A DNA stretch of 64,000 bases, taken from positions 1 to 64,000 of the forward strand of contig NZ_DASTAT010000081.1 of assembly GCF_035712445.1 (NCBI RefSeq), read 5' to 3'. The position numbers and the translations under genes are program-made. The stretch comes from Oligoflexus sp. GTDB lineage: Bacteria; Bdellovibrionota_B; Oligoflexia; Oligoflexales; Oligoflexaceae. Shown in pieces: positions 41,570 through 49,421 of this stretch (the first letter of the stretch is position 1; each line of letters opens with the position of its first letter). The notes beneath the pieces are model-generated. The model was given only the letters and a program-made list of their open reading frames with translations. It did no database searches and had not been told where the DNA came from.

Positions 41570-44050
41570 TCACCTTCCCCTTTGGAGTCTTGAAGACGTT
41601 GAACGAGCCCGGCGTCGCTCGTGGAAGACTGGAAGCCAGTTGTCCGGATTGTCGCCAACTTCTGAGATAATTTCATCCAGCAGTTCGTTGTTGTCAGAAG
41701 ATCCTGATAGAACTGCCAGCTCGTCATCGAACCCAGTAAGATCAAGGCGGCCAATCATGGAGGTGTGGCCTTGCTTGATCAAAAACATTCGGCTTTCTTC
41801 GCTCAGGCTTTTGATGATCTCATACTCAGCCGAAGAGCATTTGAAGTCTTCTGTGTACTCTTTGAAATCCGCCTTTGGGTTTGGGAGATAAATTTCGGTC
41901 GCGACTTGTTGTACCAATGCCGATGCGATCTTGGATTCCAGCAATTGGCTTGGCATCTGTGTGGCAAATACTCCAAGGCCGTTCTGCTTACGTATTGTGA
42001 CCTGCTTGTCGCCAGCGAAGTCAGCGAATGCCTCATCATCAATCCATTTCCATGCTTCATCCATCCAGTAGATGAAGCGGCGTCCGTCGATCACCGATTC
42101 CATGCGATGCAAAAGGTACATTGAAATTGGGGTGCATACGTCAGCGTTATCCAGGAAGTCAGTGCCATCAAAGCCGTAGGTGGAATGAGTGGTAAAATCA
42201 ATTTCGTCACTAGGGCAATCCAAAACCCAGGCAAACGGTCCTTGTCTACCGCGTCCATCATCGTAGCACCATTGCGAAAGGCGCTTCGCCACGCTGTTTT
42301 CCCGCTCTTCCCTATTCGTTCCCTCGGTGATATTTTGCAGGACTGTGGATAAACGGCGCAGCTCCCGCGGCATCCGCATCACAGTGCGAACTGCATGACT
42401 GATTCTTTGCTCATCATTTGTAGTGAGGTCTTTGTGCCTTCCGGAAACAAGAGTGCGAACCAGCTTCTCGAGGAATAGAATATTCTCCTCAGTTGGGTCC
42501 ATTTGCATCGGCTGGAATCCGGTAGGTTTGCCGTTTTTCACCGAGAGATACTTGCCGCCCATAGCCTTAATACAGATCTTTGCGCCTTCGTCCTTGTCGA
42601 AGTAAATCGTTGTGAATCCAAGCGGAGCGCTGGTTTTGTATTTCTGGGACTGTACCATCAACGTAGTCATTAGAGCAGTTTTGCCGGCTCCCGACTGGCC
42701 GATCACGCGAGTATTTCCCAGCAGCTTTTTGTCAAAGTTGTCTTCGTCACCTTTCGAGTAATGGAAGTTGAAATAAAGCGGCTGGCCTGAAGGGGTTTTG
42801 AACAGTGTTACAGCATCGCCCCAGGGGTTGCCGTCACGCTTGCCTGCTGTGAAGTTGTGAAAGCTGGCGAGGCACGCGAAGTTCTTGCTCGTAAGGCCCG
42901 CAATGCGGGGGCGATAACGCCAGTTACATGGGAGTTGAGCATAGAAAGCGGCATCGGTCGCCGTCGCGACAAGAGCTGCAAGAAAACCACGATCCTGAAT
43001 AATGGCCATGGCTGAAGTTGTGTTCCGGCGAACCTTCTCGACCGATTCACCAAAGATGAGAAGCGAATAGTGATACTCGCCCATCGTGAATTCGCCTTGG
43101 ATCAGCTGGTCAATCGCTGTGCGGATCTGCTCGATCTGGGTTGTGCTGCCGTCCTCCGTGTTCATAAGCTGCTTCATTTGTCTTTCCAGGAACTCCTTGC
43201 CTTGTCGCTTGGCCATGAAGCTGAAAGACTGGGTAAGTACGTATTCGTAATCTTCGTACATCAGGCCGTTCAGTATGCCCGGCTCGGTGTGCGCCGTATA
43301 GTCTTTGAAATCCAAACACTGAGCAAAACGGGTCTTTGTCGCCGATCGGATTTCGATTGTTTCTGTGCCAACGAATATCCAGGATGTGCCGAGATACTCG
43401 TTCAACGGAATCGTCGGCACTCTTACCTTCTGCCATTCACCGGAAAGGAGAAAGTTTAGGAATGTGAGAGCCTGAGAGCACAGAACTCCGTTCTCATCCG
43501 TGTAGGTGCTCAGCTCTTCAACACCATAGCGGCGCATGCTCGACTCTATTTGATGTCCGATCTCGTCAAGCTTGCGCATCGAGTTGCGCTGCTCATTCAG
43601 GATTTCCGCATGTGTACGACGGCCAATTTTCGCGATTGCCCTGGCCAAGCGGATTGGTTCAGGTCGATAAACGACCGTCAAATATAGTTCGTTTGCCATC
43701 ATGCGATAACCGGCAAAGCTGCTGAAGTATTTTTGGTCGAAGTCTCGGCAGAAATTATTGTCAAATGTCGAAAGAAGTCTGTCCGAAGTTTGACGGCGAA
43801 CGTTGTGAGTCCATAGCGCGACGTGGTTTGAGCCGATTGAGCGAAAAAGAGTATTCAGCTGATCTTTGCGCAAAAGCATGTCTTCAGCATCGGATGTCTC
43901 GAAACTGATTCCATTCAGCTTCCAGATACGCACAAGGTCACCATCCTTGGTGATCAACGTGTTTGCCGAGATATGGCTGCTGTACGGAACAAAGGGAGCG
44001 ACAGCACGCTCGTTTGAGACTTGTCGGCGGTATTTCGGCTGTGCAAACAT
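41570..44050 (-). CDS. virB4: VirB4 ATPase
   Basis: An 826-aa protein with Walker A IGQSGAGKTALM (about residue 447) and Walker B FIYWMDEAWKW (about residue 680). The N-terminal CagE/VirB4 domain is complete. It is the essential ATPase of the T4SS inner-membrane complex. Expected length. Confidence 0.95.
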   Translation of the reverse strand: MFAQPKYRRQVSNERAVAPFVPYSSHISANTLITKDGDLVRIWKLNGISFETSDAEDMLLRKDQLNTLFRSIGSNHVALWTHNVRRQTSDRLLSTFDNNFCRDFDQKYFSSFAGYRMMANELYLTVVYRPEPIRLARAIAKIGRRTHAEILNEQRNSMRKLDEIGHQIESSMRRYGVEELSTYTDENGVLCSQALTFLNFLLSGEWQKVRVPTIPLNEYLGTSWIFVGTETIEIRSATKTRFAQCLDFKDYTAHTEPGILNGLMYEDYEYVLTQSFSFMAKRQGKEFLERQMKQLMNTEDGSTTQIEQIRTAIDQLIQGEFTMGEYHYSLLIFGESVEKVRRNTTSAMAIIQDRGFLAALVATATDAAFYAQLPCNWRYRPRIAGLTSKNFACLASFHNFTAGKRDGNPWGDAVTLFKTPSGQPLYFNFHYSKGDEDNFDKKLLGNTRVIGQSGAGKTALMTTLMVQSQKYKTSAPLGFTTIYFDKDEGAKICIKAMGGKYLSVKNGKPTGFQPMQMDPTEENILFLEKLVRTLVSGRHKDLTTNDEQRISHAVRTVMRMPRELRRLSTVLQNITEGTNREERENSVAKRLSQWCYDDGRGRQGPFAWVLDCPSDEIDFTTHSTYGFDGTDFLDNADVCTPISMYLLHRMESVIDGRRFIYWMDEAWKWIDDEAFADFAGDKQVTIRKQNGLGVFATQMPSQLLESKIASALVQQVATEIYLPNPKADFKEYTEDFKCSSAEYEIIKSLSEESRMFLIKQGHTSMIGRLDLTGFDDELAVLSGSSDNNELLDEIISEVGDNPDNWLPVFHERRRARSTSSRLQRGR

Positions 44051-44057
44051 TCGTGCC

Positions 44058-44381
44058 TCACTTGCGCTTTTTGAACGCCAAAGGACTATAAGCGGATGCT
44101 TTCCAGAAACTGCGGTTGTGGTTGTAATTCATTGTTCTGAAGAGCATTTTGAGCCCAAGTAGTCTGAACTGCTGATCATCTGATTTGGCGATTTGCCTCA
44201 TAATGAGGACCACCGGAAAAAGCAGAGCTGAGAAAAAGATGGTCGTCCAGATACTCACAAGGATGATGCTGCCACTCGCAATAGCCAGCGGTATCAGCGG
44301 AACGCCGAAGATCATTGCTGGTCGGGTGCAGCCTTTAAACAGCGGATCGCGTGGGTCGAGATCATGCATTAGTGCTGACAT
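44058..44381 (-). CDS. virB3: VirB3 inner-membrane protein
   Basis: A 107-aa protein beginning with the DPLFKGCTRPAMIFGVPL motif of VirB3. One or two hydrophobic segments (PLAIASGSIILVSIW, FFSALLFPVVLIM). AAGGGA precedes the ATG. Seven bases upstream of virB4. Confidence 0.9.
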   Translation of the reverse strand: MSALMHDLDPRDPLFKGCTRPAMIFGVPLIPLAIASGSIILVSIWTTIFFSALLFPVVLIMRQIAKSDDQQFRLLGLKMLFRTMNYNHNRSFWKASAYSPLAFKKRK

Positions 44382-44399
44382 GGTAATGATCCCTTTTGG

Positions 44400-44702
44400 T
44401 TAGCTCAAAAGATAAGCAGCGAGCTCGGCTGCCCCACCGATCAGAAGGCCTCCACCAAGGATTTTGCCCACCTCGGTAATCTCTGCATGTTTGAATAAAA
44501 ACTTGTAGCCGGCCCACATAATGGCGATCGTCACAACGCTGATTGAGATGCCGCGCAGGACAAGCAGAACGTTCTGAACGAAGGTATTCACTTTCTGCAG
44601 ACCGCCTTGTGCAAAGACCGGTGAAGCCATCATCAAAGTGAGACATGCCACAAAGGTTAAGAGGGAAAGGATCATTGCGTTGTTTGTGGTACTTTTCTTC
44701 AT
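44400..44702 (-). CDS. virB2: VirB2 pilin
   Basis: 100 aa from the ATG at 44702 (GGAG nine bases upstream). Long signal peptide (AMILSLLTFVACLTLMMASPVFA), then two membrane helices (VLLVLRGISISVVTIAIMWA and VGKILGGGLLIGGAAELAAY) with the basic loop KFLFKHAE, as in T4SS pilins. First gene of the long minus-strand transfer operon downstream of the operator cluster at 44964. Confidence 0.9.
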   Translation of the reverse strand: MKKSTTNNAMILSLLTFVACLTLMMASPVFAQGGLQKVNTFVQNVLLVLRGISISVVTIAIMWAGYKFLFKHAEITEVGKILGGGLLIGGAAELAAYLLS

Positions 44703-44963
44703 AATGATTCGCTCCAAAAAAAGTCCGCTCGTTCCATTACTGCCAAGGCTTTCAATGGTGTAATTTGTTGACCATTGACTGCCAAAAAAGCTAAATTAGG
44801 GATTAGGAAGCACCTAGAGATCGAATTCAGGCAATAGGTGTCCTGCCAGTCTTCCAACTGACCAGCAGGACTGAGACACAGACAGTCCAAAGTCTTTCCT
44901 ATAGCCAGGTTCTAAAATTCTCCTTGGTGTGTCGAGTGAAATAAGGGGTTGTCAAAAAAAGTT

Positions 44964-45052
44964 CTGACAGTGTCAGGAAAGTGGTTTGCAAAAGACGCTA
45001 TTTTCCGTGTTCATTCTGACAGTAGTTGAAAATGCTGTCAGATCACTGTCAG
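44964..45052. promoter_or_regulatory. Conjugation operator cluster between virB2 and the 45-kb regulator
   Basis: CTGACAGTGTCAG (44964-44976) with a preceding A7 tract is identical to the site at 25918. Further half-sites follow: CTGACAG (45016-45022), CTGTCAG (45035-45041) and CACTGTCAG ending at 45052. The last one sits less than 20 bases from the regulator start codon, so binding should repress that gene. Confidence 0.8.
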
Positions 45053-45071
45053 GCATCCAGGGAGGATGTTT

Positions 45072-45839
45072 ATGGTTCCGGAGGTGATTGCGGATGTTGA
45101 AAAGTACATCGCAGAAAAGCCGAATTTCTCGAAGGAGAGATTCGCAGAAGTAAGTGGGATCTCTTATCGGACTCTTTACCGCTTTTTGCTTGGTGAGCAG
45201 ATTTCGCAAAAATCTCTGATCGCAATACTCAAGACGGTGCATGGCGGTGATCACGCTGAAGTTCTAAAAGAGCTTGCTCAGCGATATCCAGGGAACAAAA
45301 GTTTACAAGAAGCCGCCGATAATTATAAAAATCAGAAGTTGTCATCGGACGCAGATCCCGAAGTGATAGCCTTTCTTCGCCGAGATAAAGTAACCTTTCG
45401 GGTTTACTCTCTCCTGCTCTATGAAGAAGGCGTCTCGCGTGAGATTATCCGCGAGGAGATGGGTAAAATGGGGCTCGAAGCGTTTGACGAACTTTTGAAT
45501 AAGGATAAGCTCGTCGAAGTTAAACCGGGTTGCTACCGGCTTTTGAATTACAAGCAAGGATTCAGCGATGGCGAAACTTTGCAGATGTCCTGCCTACGGA
45601 CCTTTGAACTATACGATCCAGATACCTACGCCACGAAAGAGTCTGGGATTGGTAATTTGATCGGTTGGATTTCTGAGGAAGGATTCGGGGAATCAAAGGA
45701 AGTTTTGATGGAAGCTGGTGCTAAAATAATTCAAATCCTCCGAAAACATCCAGGCCGGATTCCGTTTTCAGTAGCGACGGGCCTAGTGCGATTATTCGAT
45801 GAAATTAATTTCAAGAAAAATAGTGAGGGTCTGTCATGA
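45072..45839 (+). CDS. Helix-turn-helix regulator
   Basis: 255 aa from the ATG at 45072 (GGGAGG six bases upstream). N-terminal helix-turn-helix SKERFAEVSGISYRTLYRFL (about 19-38). Residues 100-160 contain a winged-helix-like region (RVYSLLLYEEGVSREIIREE ... LLNKDKLVEVKPGCYRLLN). No ligand-binding domain recognised. Transcribed divergently from virB2 and preceded by the operator cluster, so it probably regulates the transfer operon and itself. Overlaps the next gene by ATGA. Confidence 0.7.
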   Translation: MVPEVIADVEKYIAEKPNFSKERFAEVSGISYRTLYRFLLGEQISQKSLIAILKTVHGGDHAEVLKELAQRYPGNKSLQEAADNYKNQKLSSDADPEVIAFLRRDKVTFRVYSLLLYEEGVSREIIREEMGKMGLEAFDELLNKDKLVEVKPGCYRLLNYKQGFSDGETLQMSCLRTFELYDPDTYATKESGIGNLIGWISEEGFGESKEVLMEAGAKIIQILRKHPGRIPFSVATGLVRLFDEINFKKNSEGLS

Positions 45840-46186
45840 AATATCCGGTATTGGTTGCGATCATTTCGCTGATAATTCCCCTTTCGGCTCACGCAGGCGG
45901 ATCTGCCGGAGGTTGGGGTGTAGTTGCTGACAACCGCGAACTCACAATGGAGTATGTTGGTGAATTCGATAATCTTTCGCTCTTGAAAGCTAGTAAAAGA
46001 ACTTTTAGCGCTATCGCAGCTGCCGAAAATCCTAATGTCACTCTTCGACTGCATGACCGTGTGATAAGCGGTCGCATTCTTGAGCCGGAATTTGCGGATG
46101 CTGTTTCTATTGAAACCGAAGAAGGCGAAAATGTGGTCATTGTTAAAGAAGCCGGTGCTGAGGAACAGCCTGCTGGCGGGAATTAA
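45836..46186 (+). CDS. Small exported protein
   Basis: 116 aa with a signal peptide (KYPVLVAIISLIIPLSAHA) followed by a Gly-rich start (GGSAGGWGVV). Acidic C-terminal half. Translationally coupled to the regulator, so it may be a co-expressed periplasmic factor. No family recognised. Confidence 0.6.
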   Translation: MKYPVLVAIISLIIPLSAHAGGSAGGWGVVADNRELTMEYVGEFDNLSLLKASKRTFSAIAAAENPNVTLRLHDRVISGRILEPEFADAVSIETEEGENVVIVKEAGAEEQPAGGN

Positions 46187-46252
46187 GTTTTTATAGTGCC
46201 GTCAAAGTTTCGTATCTTGCACTCTGCTCGGATGTTATGACAACCCTATCTC

Positions 46253-46282
46253 AGGACTGCGCGTTCTCGTGCGGTCCTTTTT
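46253..46282 (+). terminator. Rho-independent terminator (copy 1)
   Basis: AGGAC-TGCGC, loop GTTCTC, then GTGCG-GTCCT and TTTTT. It terminates the regulator operon. The core GCGCGTTCTCGTGCGGTCCT with its T-run recurs exactly at 55023-55051. Confidence 0.85.
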
Positions 46283-46391
46283 CATTTCCCCAGGTCAGGC
46301 TTGGAACCTGGGCAATTGACCCTGACATCCCGATGTCAATACGATCGCAGCGGATGCTCGAACTGATGAAAGGGGAAAGGTGGCGTTCCAG

Positions 46392-46538
46392 ATGATTGAA
46401 AGCATGGCCCACCGATTGCTCGGTGATGGCTGGTTTATGATGTTTGCCATCCTGGTCGCACTCATGGTTGTGCGCGATAGGATGTTTATGCGAACTCACG
46501 GAAAATTGCTCGATGGCATGAAAGCAATGAACGAGTAG
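46392..46538 (+). CDS. Small membrane-anchored protein
   Basis: 48 aa, too short for routine gene calling but well supported by AAGGTGG eight bases before the ATG at 46392. One membrane segment (GWFMMFAILVALMVVRDRMF) then MRTHGKLLDGMKAMNE. The stop is a single TAG, and the same frame continues (WENAFASQPE, then the 46572 ORF) as protein-like sequence for 54 more codons. It may originally have been one protein of about 103 residues, broken by a nonsense mutation or read through. Confidence 0.6.
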   Translation: MIESMAHRLLGDGWFMMFAILVALMVVRDRMFMRTHGKLLDGMKAMNE

Positions 46539-46571
46539 TGGGAGAATGCTTTCGCGTCACAGCCGGAGCGC

Positions 46572-46703
46572 ATGGCGGCAGAGTTTTCAGAAAAAATCAG
46601 GCTGCTCCAGGAAGCAAAAGGTGTGATCTGGGTGCGGGTTAACGAAAATGGCGAAACGGAATTTGCCAGGACTCCTGAAAGCGAGTCGGAAGAAATTCAT
46701 TAG
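46572..46703 (+). CDS. Small acidic protein, in frame with 46392 gene
   Basis: 43 aa (MAAEFSEKIRLLQEAKGVIW and an acidic tail). GGAG is only three bases before the ATG, a poor start. It lies in the same frame as the membrane anchor at 46392, separated by one TAG and 11 codons. Probably the cytoplasmic part of that protein. Confidence 0.4.
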   Translation: MAAEFSEKIRLLQEAKGVIWVRVNENGETEFARTPESESEEIH

Positions 46704-46800
46704 GAGCAAGAAACTCCTGACCCAAGAGAGGATGCAGGAGTTGCAATGAGTCCAATTAGGGAAAGATAAGGATTCGGGACTTTTCCGCAATTAGGGCAGT

Positions 46801-47364
46801 TCACTCCGCTATAAGGGACGCCTTCCCCACGGAAACGACATCTGCCACATTCACATCGCCCAACTCTACGTCAAATCCATAGATAGCTATTGTGACTGCA
46901 ATTTCGCTTGCGCAAACCACATCAGGAGGGATCACGATACTAGGCATATAATTGGCCCCAGTTTCGCGGTCGTTTGTCAAAAGAAACACTTTCGACTGGG
47001 CTATAACTTCTGTTCCGCATTTCGCAGTCAAAAGTGAACCGTTGATGCCGGCACTGCTTGTGACTTTCAATGGTTTAATGGATACAGAGACGATTTTTCC
47101 AGCCGCTCTAGCAAAGCCGGACTCTTGCGCCGAAAAAGTGAAGAGCGAGAATGTGGATTTGATTTTCACTGAAGGGATGGACGTCGGCGTAGGAGAAGGA
47201 GTTGCCGTCGGGGCTGGCACTGGCGTGGGTGTGACAGTCGGCGCGGGACTGCTCTCATCCAATTTAACAACCTTCGGCTGTTCCTCCGGAACAGGCTTTG
47301 CGGACTTTGAATCAGAGCAACTGGCAGCAAATGAGAAGATTAAAAGCATTTGAGCGAGCTTCAT
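46801..47364 (-). CDS. Lipoprotein with Pro/Thr-rich linker
   Basis: 187 aa from the ATG at 47364 with AGG upstream. Lipobox FAASC (Cys at residue 16). A linker of PTPVPAPTATPSPTPT repeats (about 35-65) leads to a globular beta-rich domain. Surface or periplasmic lipoprotein of unknown role. No family recognised. Confidence 0.65.
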   Translation of the reverse strand: MKLAQMLLIFSFAASCSDSKSAKPVPEEQPKVVKLDESSPAPTVTPTPVPAPTATPSPTPTSIPSVKIKSTFSLFTFSAQESGFARAAGKIVSVSIKPLKVTSSAGINGSLLTAKCGTEVIAQSKVFLLTNDRETGANYMPSIVIPPDVVCASEIAVTIAIYGFDVELGDVNVADVVSVGKASLIAE

Positions 47365-47479
47365 TGAACATAACCTATTTGATTGTTTAGCCGAATCACC
47401 GTCGATCACTGCGAGACGGATCCAAAGCCTTTATGCTTCTCCATGGCGTCCCAAAACAGAACGCATGACAGGGAAGCGA

Positions 47480-47524
47480 GCCTGATCTTTTACCTCAAAA
47501 ATGACAAAATGATCAGGCTTTTTT
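47480..47524 (+). terminator. Hairpin with T-run
   Basis: GCCTGATC (47480-47487) pairs with GATCAGGC (47511-47518), followed by six T. The orientation terminates plus-strand transcription, although both flanking genes are on the minus strand. It may shield them from read-through. Confidence 0.6.
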
Positions 47525-47525
47525 A

Positions 47526-48296
47526 TCAGTTCCAGAGCTGTACTTCCAAACTTTTAATTTCAAATCTTGCTGCTGGAAGAAACCTGGCGGTCAGAAACAA
47601 TGGGCCATCGCAAGCTGTGGTGTCAAAATCAAAGCTAAAAGCTTTGTCTATTGGCATCTGCTCGTGATCAGGCCAACGCCAATGCCCAGGAGCTTGCCAG
47701 ATAGTCATAGGAAAAAATCCCAGAGCTGGGTGTTTCATACCTGTTCTGCCGTCTTTGCTGCATCGCACGTAAAAATGTATATTCCCTTCCAAAGGACGCC
47801 TGGAATCCGGTTGCTCCTGGTTTGGACACCTGTCAAGTGTTCCCCGCACCAGGACTTGAAACCGGGCCTTGTTATCAGGAAACAAAGCTCTAATTTCTTC
47901 GAATGTTTGGAAAGCCATATCGTAACTCAAGTATTCAGGAATGGAACCGCTCCCACCAGACCCACCCGGCCAGGTCACTTGAAATTCAAGACTGGTTGGA
48001 GAGACAGGGCGGTTGCCCAGCTGAACAACAGTATTTCCACTAATATAGCCAGCCATTCCGGAGGAACGGATTGGATTGGGAGTGCAAGGCGAGCTTACAA
48101 CGCCGACACCATCAGCAAGAGAGAACGACACAGCGTTTGGGCTATATGTTCCAGGTTTTTGTGCTCCAATCTGCTTCATTGCGCTATCAGAGACAAGATC
48201 CTGGTGCCAAACCAGAGTATTATCTTCGCTCTTTGCAGCTTGTGACACGAAACAGGAGACAAGGGCTGCTAGACAGCTCACCATTTTCAAACGCAT
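47526..48296 (-). CDS. Exported protein of unknown function
   Basis: 256 aa with a Sec signal (LKMVSCLAALVSCFVSQAAK) and AAAGGAA before the ATG. Beta-rich with four or more Cys (e.g. SSPCTPNP, DRCPNQEQ, VRCSKDG, TACDGP), suggesting disulfides in the periplasm or outside. Divergent from the 48509 gene, sharing a promoter region that holds an 18-bp palindrome. No family recognised. Confidence 0.65.
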   Translation of the reverse strand: MRLKMVSCLAALVSCFVSQAAKSEDNTLVWHQDLVSDSAMKQIGAQKPGTYSPNAVSFSLADGVGVVSSPCTPNPIRSSGMAGYISGNTVVQLGNRPVSPTSLEFQVTWPGGSGGSGSIPEYLSYDMAFQTFEEIRALFPDNKARFQVLVRGTLDRCPNQEQPDSRRPLEGNIHFYVRCSKDGRTGMKHPALGFFPMTIWQAPGHWRWPDHEQMPIDKAFSFDFDTTACDGPLFLTARFLPAARFEIKSLEVQLWN

Positions 48297-48388
48297 TTAA
48301 GTTTCCTTTACCTTTTGTTGAGAAGGACGAAAGGCTTACGCACCAGGGCGTTTATCAATTCCGCCTTCACCTGTCAACCTGCGCCCCT

Positions 48389-48406
48389 GCTGAAAACGTT
48401 TTCAGC
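48389..48406. promoter_or_regulatory. 18-bp perfect palindrome, LacI-type operator candidate
   Basis: GCTGAAAACGTTTTCAGC, a perfect palindrome with the central CG typical of LacI/GalR-family operators. It is in the divergent promoter region between 47526-48296 and the toxin operon at 48509. No LacI-type gene lies in this window. Confidence 0.65.
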
Positions 48407-48508
48407 TGCGCAACCTGCGGCACATGTTGACATATCTCCAACTGCTTGATATACGGCGGTTGGCTCCGTCTGCGCTTACAAAAACAATCCAAATATGAGA
48501 GCGCCTCC

Positions 48509-49387
48509 ATGAAGATTTCCATGATTATTTCCGGTCTCTGCCTCTGGTCGTCACTGGCAATAGCCGGTATTAAACAACCGAGTTTAGACACGCCCGATTT
48601 TTCCAAGAGTCTCGATGCAAACTATGAATATGCTTTCAAGGTTTCTGCCACAGTCACTCCCCTTGGCGTCTTTTCAAGCATCAGTGTTCGGACTCCAGTA
48701 AAACTTAAGGTCTCCTGCGATGGCAATGAGTTGGGAGAGGCTTCGTTTTTCTATAACAAGACCATGAAAAACCAGGACACACTGCTCTCGGTTACTGTCA
48801 GAAAATTCCTGACTATGTGCCCTTCGGCGAATCCTGCCATCACTATCGAACCTAATGGTATCGAGCTGGATATCAGGTCCCCCTTCTATACAGCAGAGAC
48901 CCAAAAGATAGGTCGAACAGTTTCAGCCTATAAGGAAGACATTGAGAATAAACTGGAGAAGAAGGCTGTTGACCTGGTGAAAGCCCATTCGCTGATGTCG
49001 AGCGTATCGGGCTCGCAAGAGTCTTTCCATTGCCTCATCGTTTCCTTCGAATCGGATGCCCTCATTCCGATTGAGTCCGTTGACGAAATCAAAGGCGAAT
49101 ACAAGAAGCTCTATGGAACTTTCAAGAAGGATGCCATTAAATGCCCTGCGACCGGAGTGCTCGCCGATCGGATCGCCACTTGCGCGGTCGCTGAAAACAA
49201 GTTCACTCTTTTCTGCGTGCTTTATGATCGCGTTGTCCAGGAAACCGCATGGTTCGCAGCAGCAATGGAAGAAGGCGAGGCGATTGTTGCCAGGGAAAGC
49301 GATGCCAACATGATTGGTGAGATCAACTTATTGCTGGATAAAATCAAAAAGAGCAAAGAAGCCGTGGAAAGCCAGTTTGGGGCGTAA
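48509..49387 (+). CDS. Exported protein, first gene of toxin operon
   Basis: About 292 aa from the ATG at 48509 (GAGA eight bases upstream). Signal peptide KISMIISGLCLWSSLAIAG. The mature protein has several Cys (e.g. VSCDGNE, LTMCPSA, HCLIVSF, IKCPATG, ATCAVAE, LFCVLYD) and a helical C-terminus. No family recognised. Followed by another exported protein, then a toxin and its immunity protein, all on one strand. A role in presenting or releasing the toxin is possible. Confidence 0.65.
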   Translation: MKISMIISGLCLWSSLAIAGIKQPSLDTPDFSKSLDANYEYAFKVSATVTPLGVFSSISVRTPVKLKVSCDGNELGEASFFYNKTMKNQDTLLSVTVRKFLTMCPSANPAITIEPNGIELDIRSPFYTAETQKIGRTVSAYKEDIENKLEKKAVDLVKAHSLMSSVSGSQESFHCLIVSFESDALIPIESVDEIKGEYKKLYGTFKKDAIKCPATGVLADRIATCAVAENKFTLFCVLYDRVVQETAWFAAAMEEGEAIVARESDANMIGEINLLLDKIKKSKEAVESQFGA

Positions 49388-49421
49388 ACACTTTAACAAT
49401 TCGGAACATTAAGAGCTGTTT

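Noticed and set aside
42340..42352. DnaA-box-like CTGTGGATAA
   Set aside because: A single copy inside virB4 coding sequence, far from the replication genes; consistent with chance.
45072..45839. TIGR02147-type regulator of Bdellovibrio relatives
   Set aside because: Architecture and size are similar, but I could not match the specific motifs, so I give only the helix-turn-helix call.
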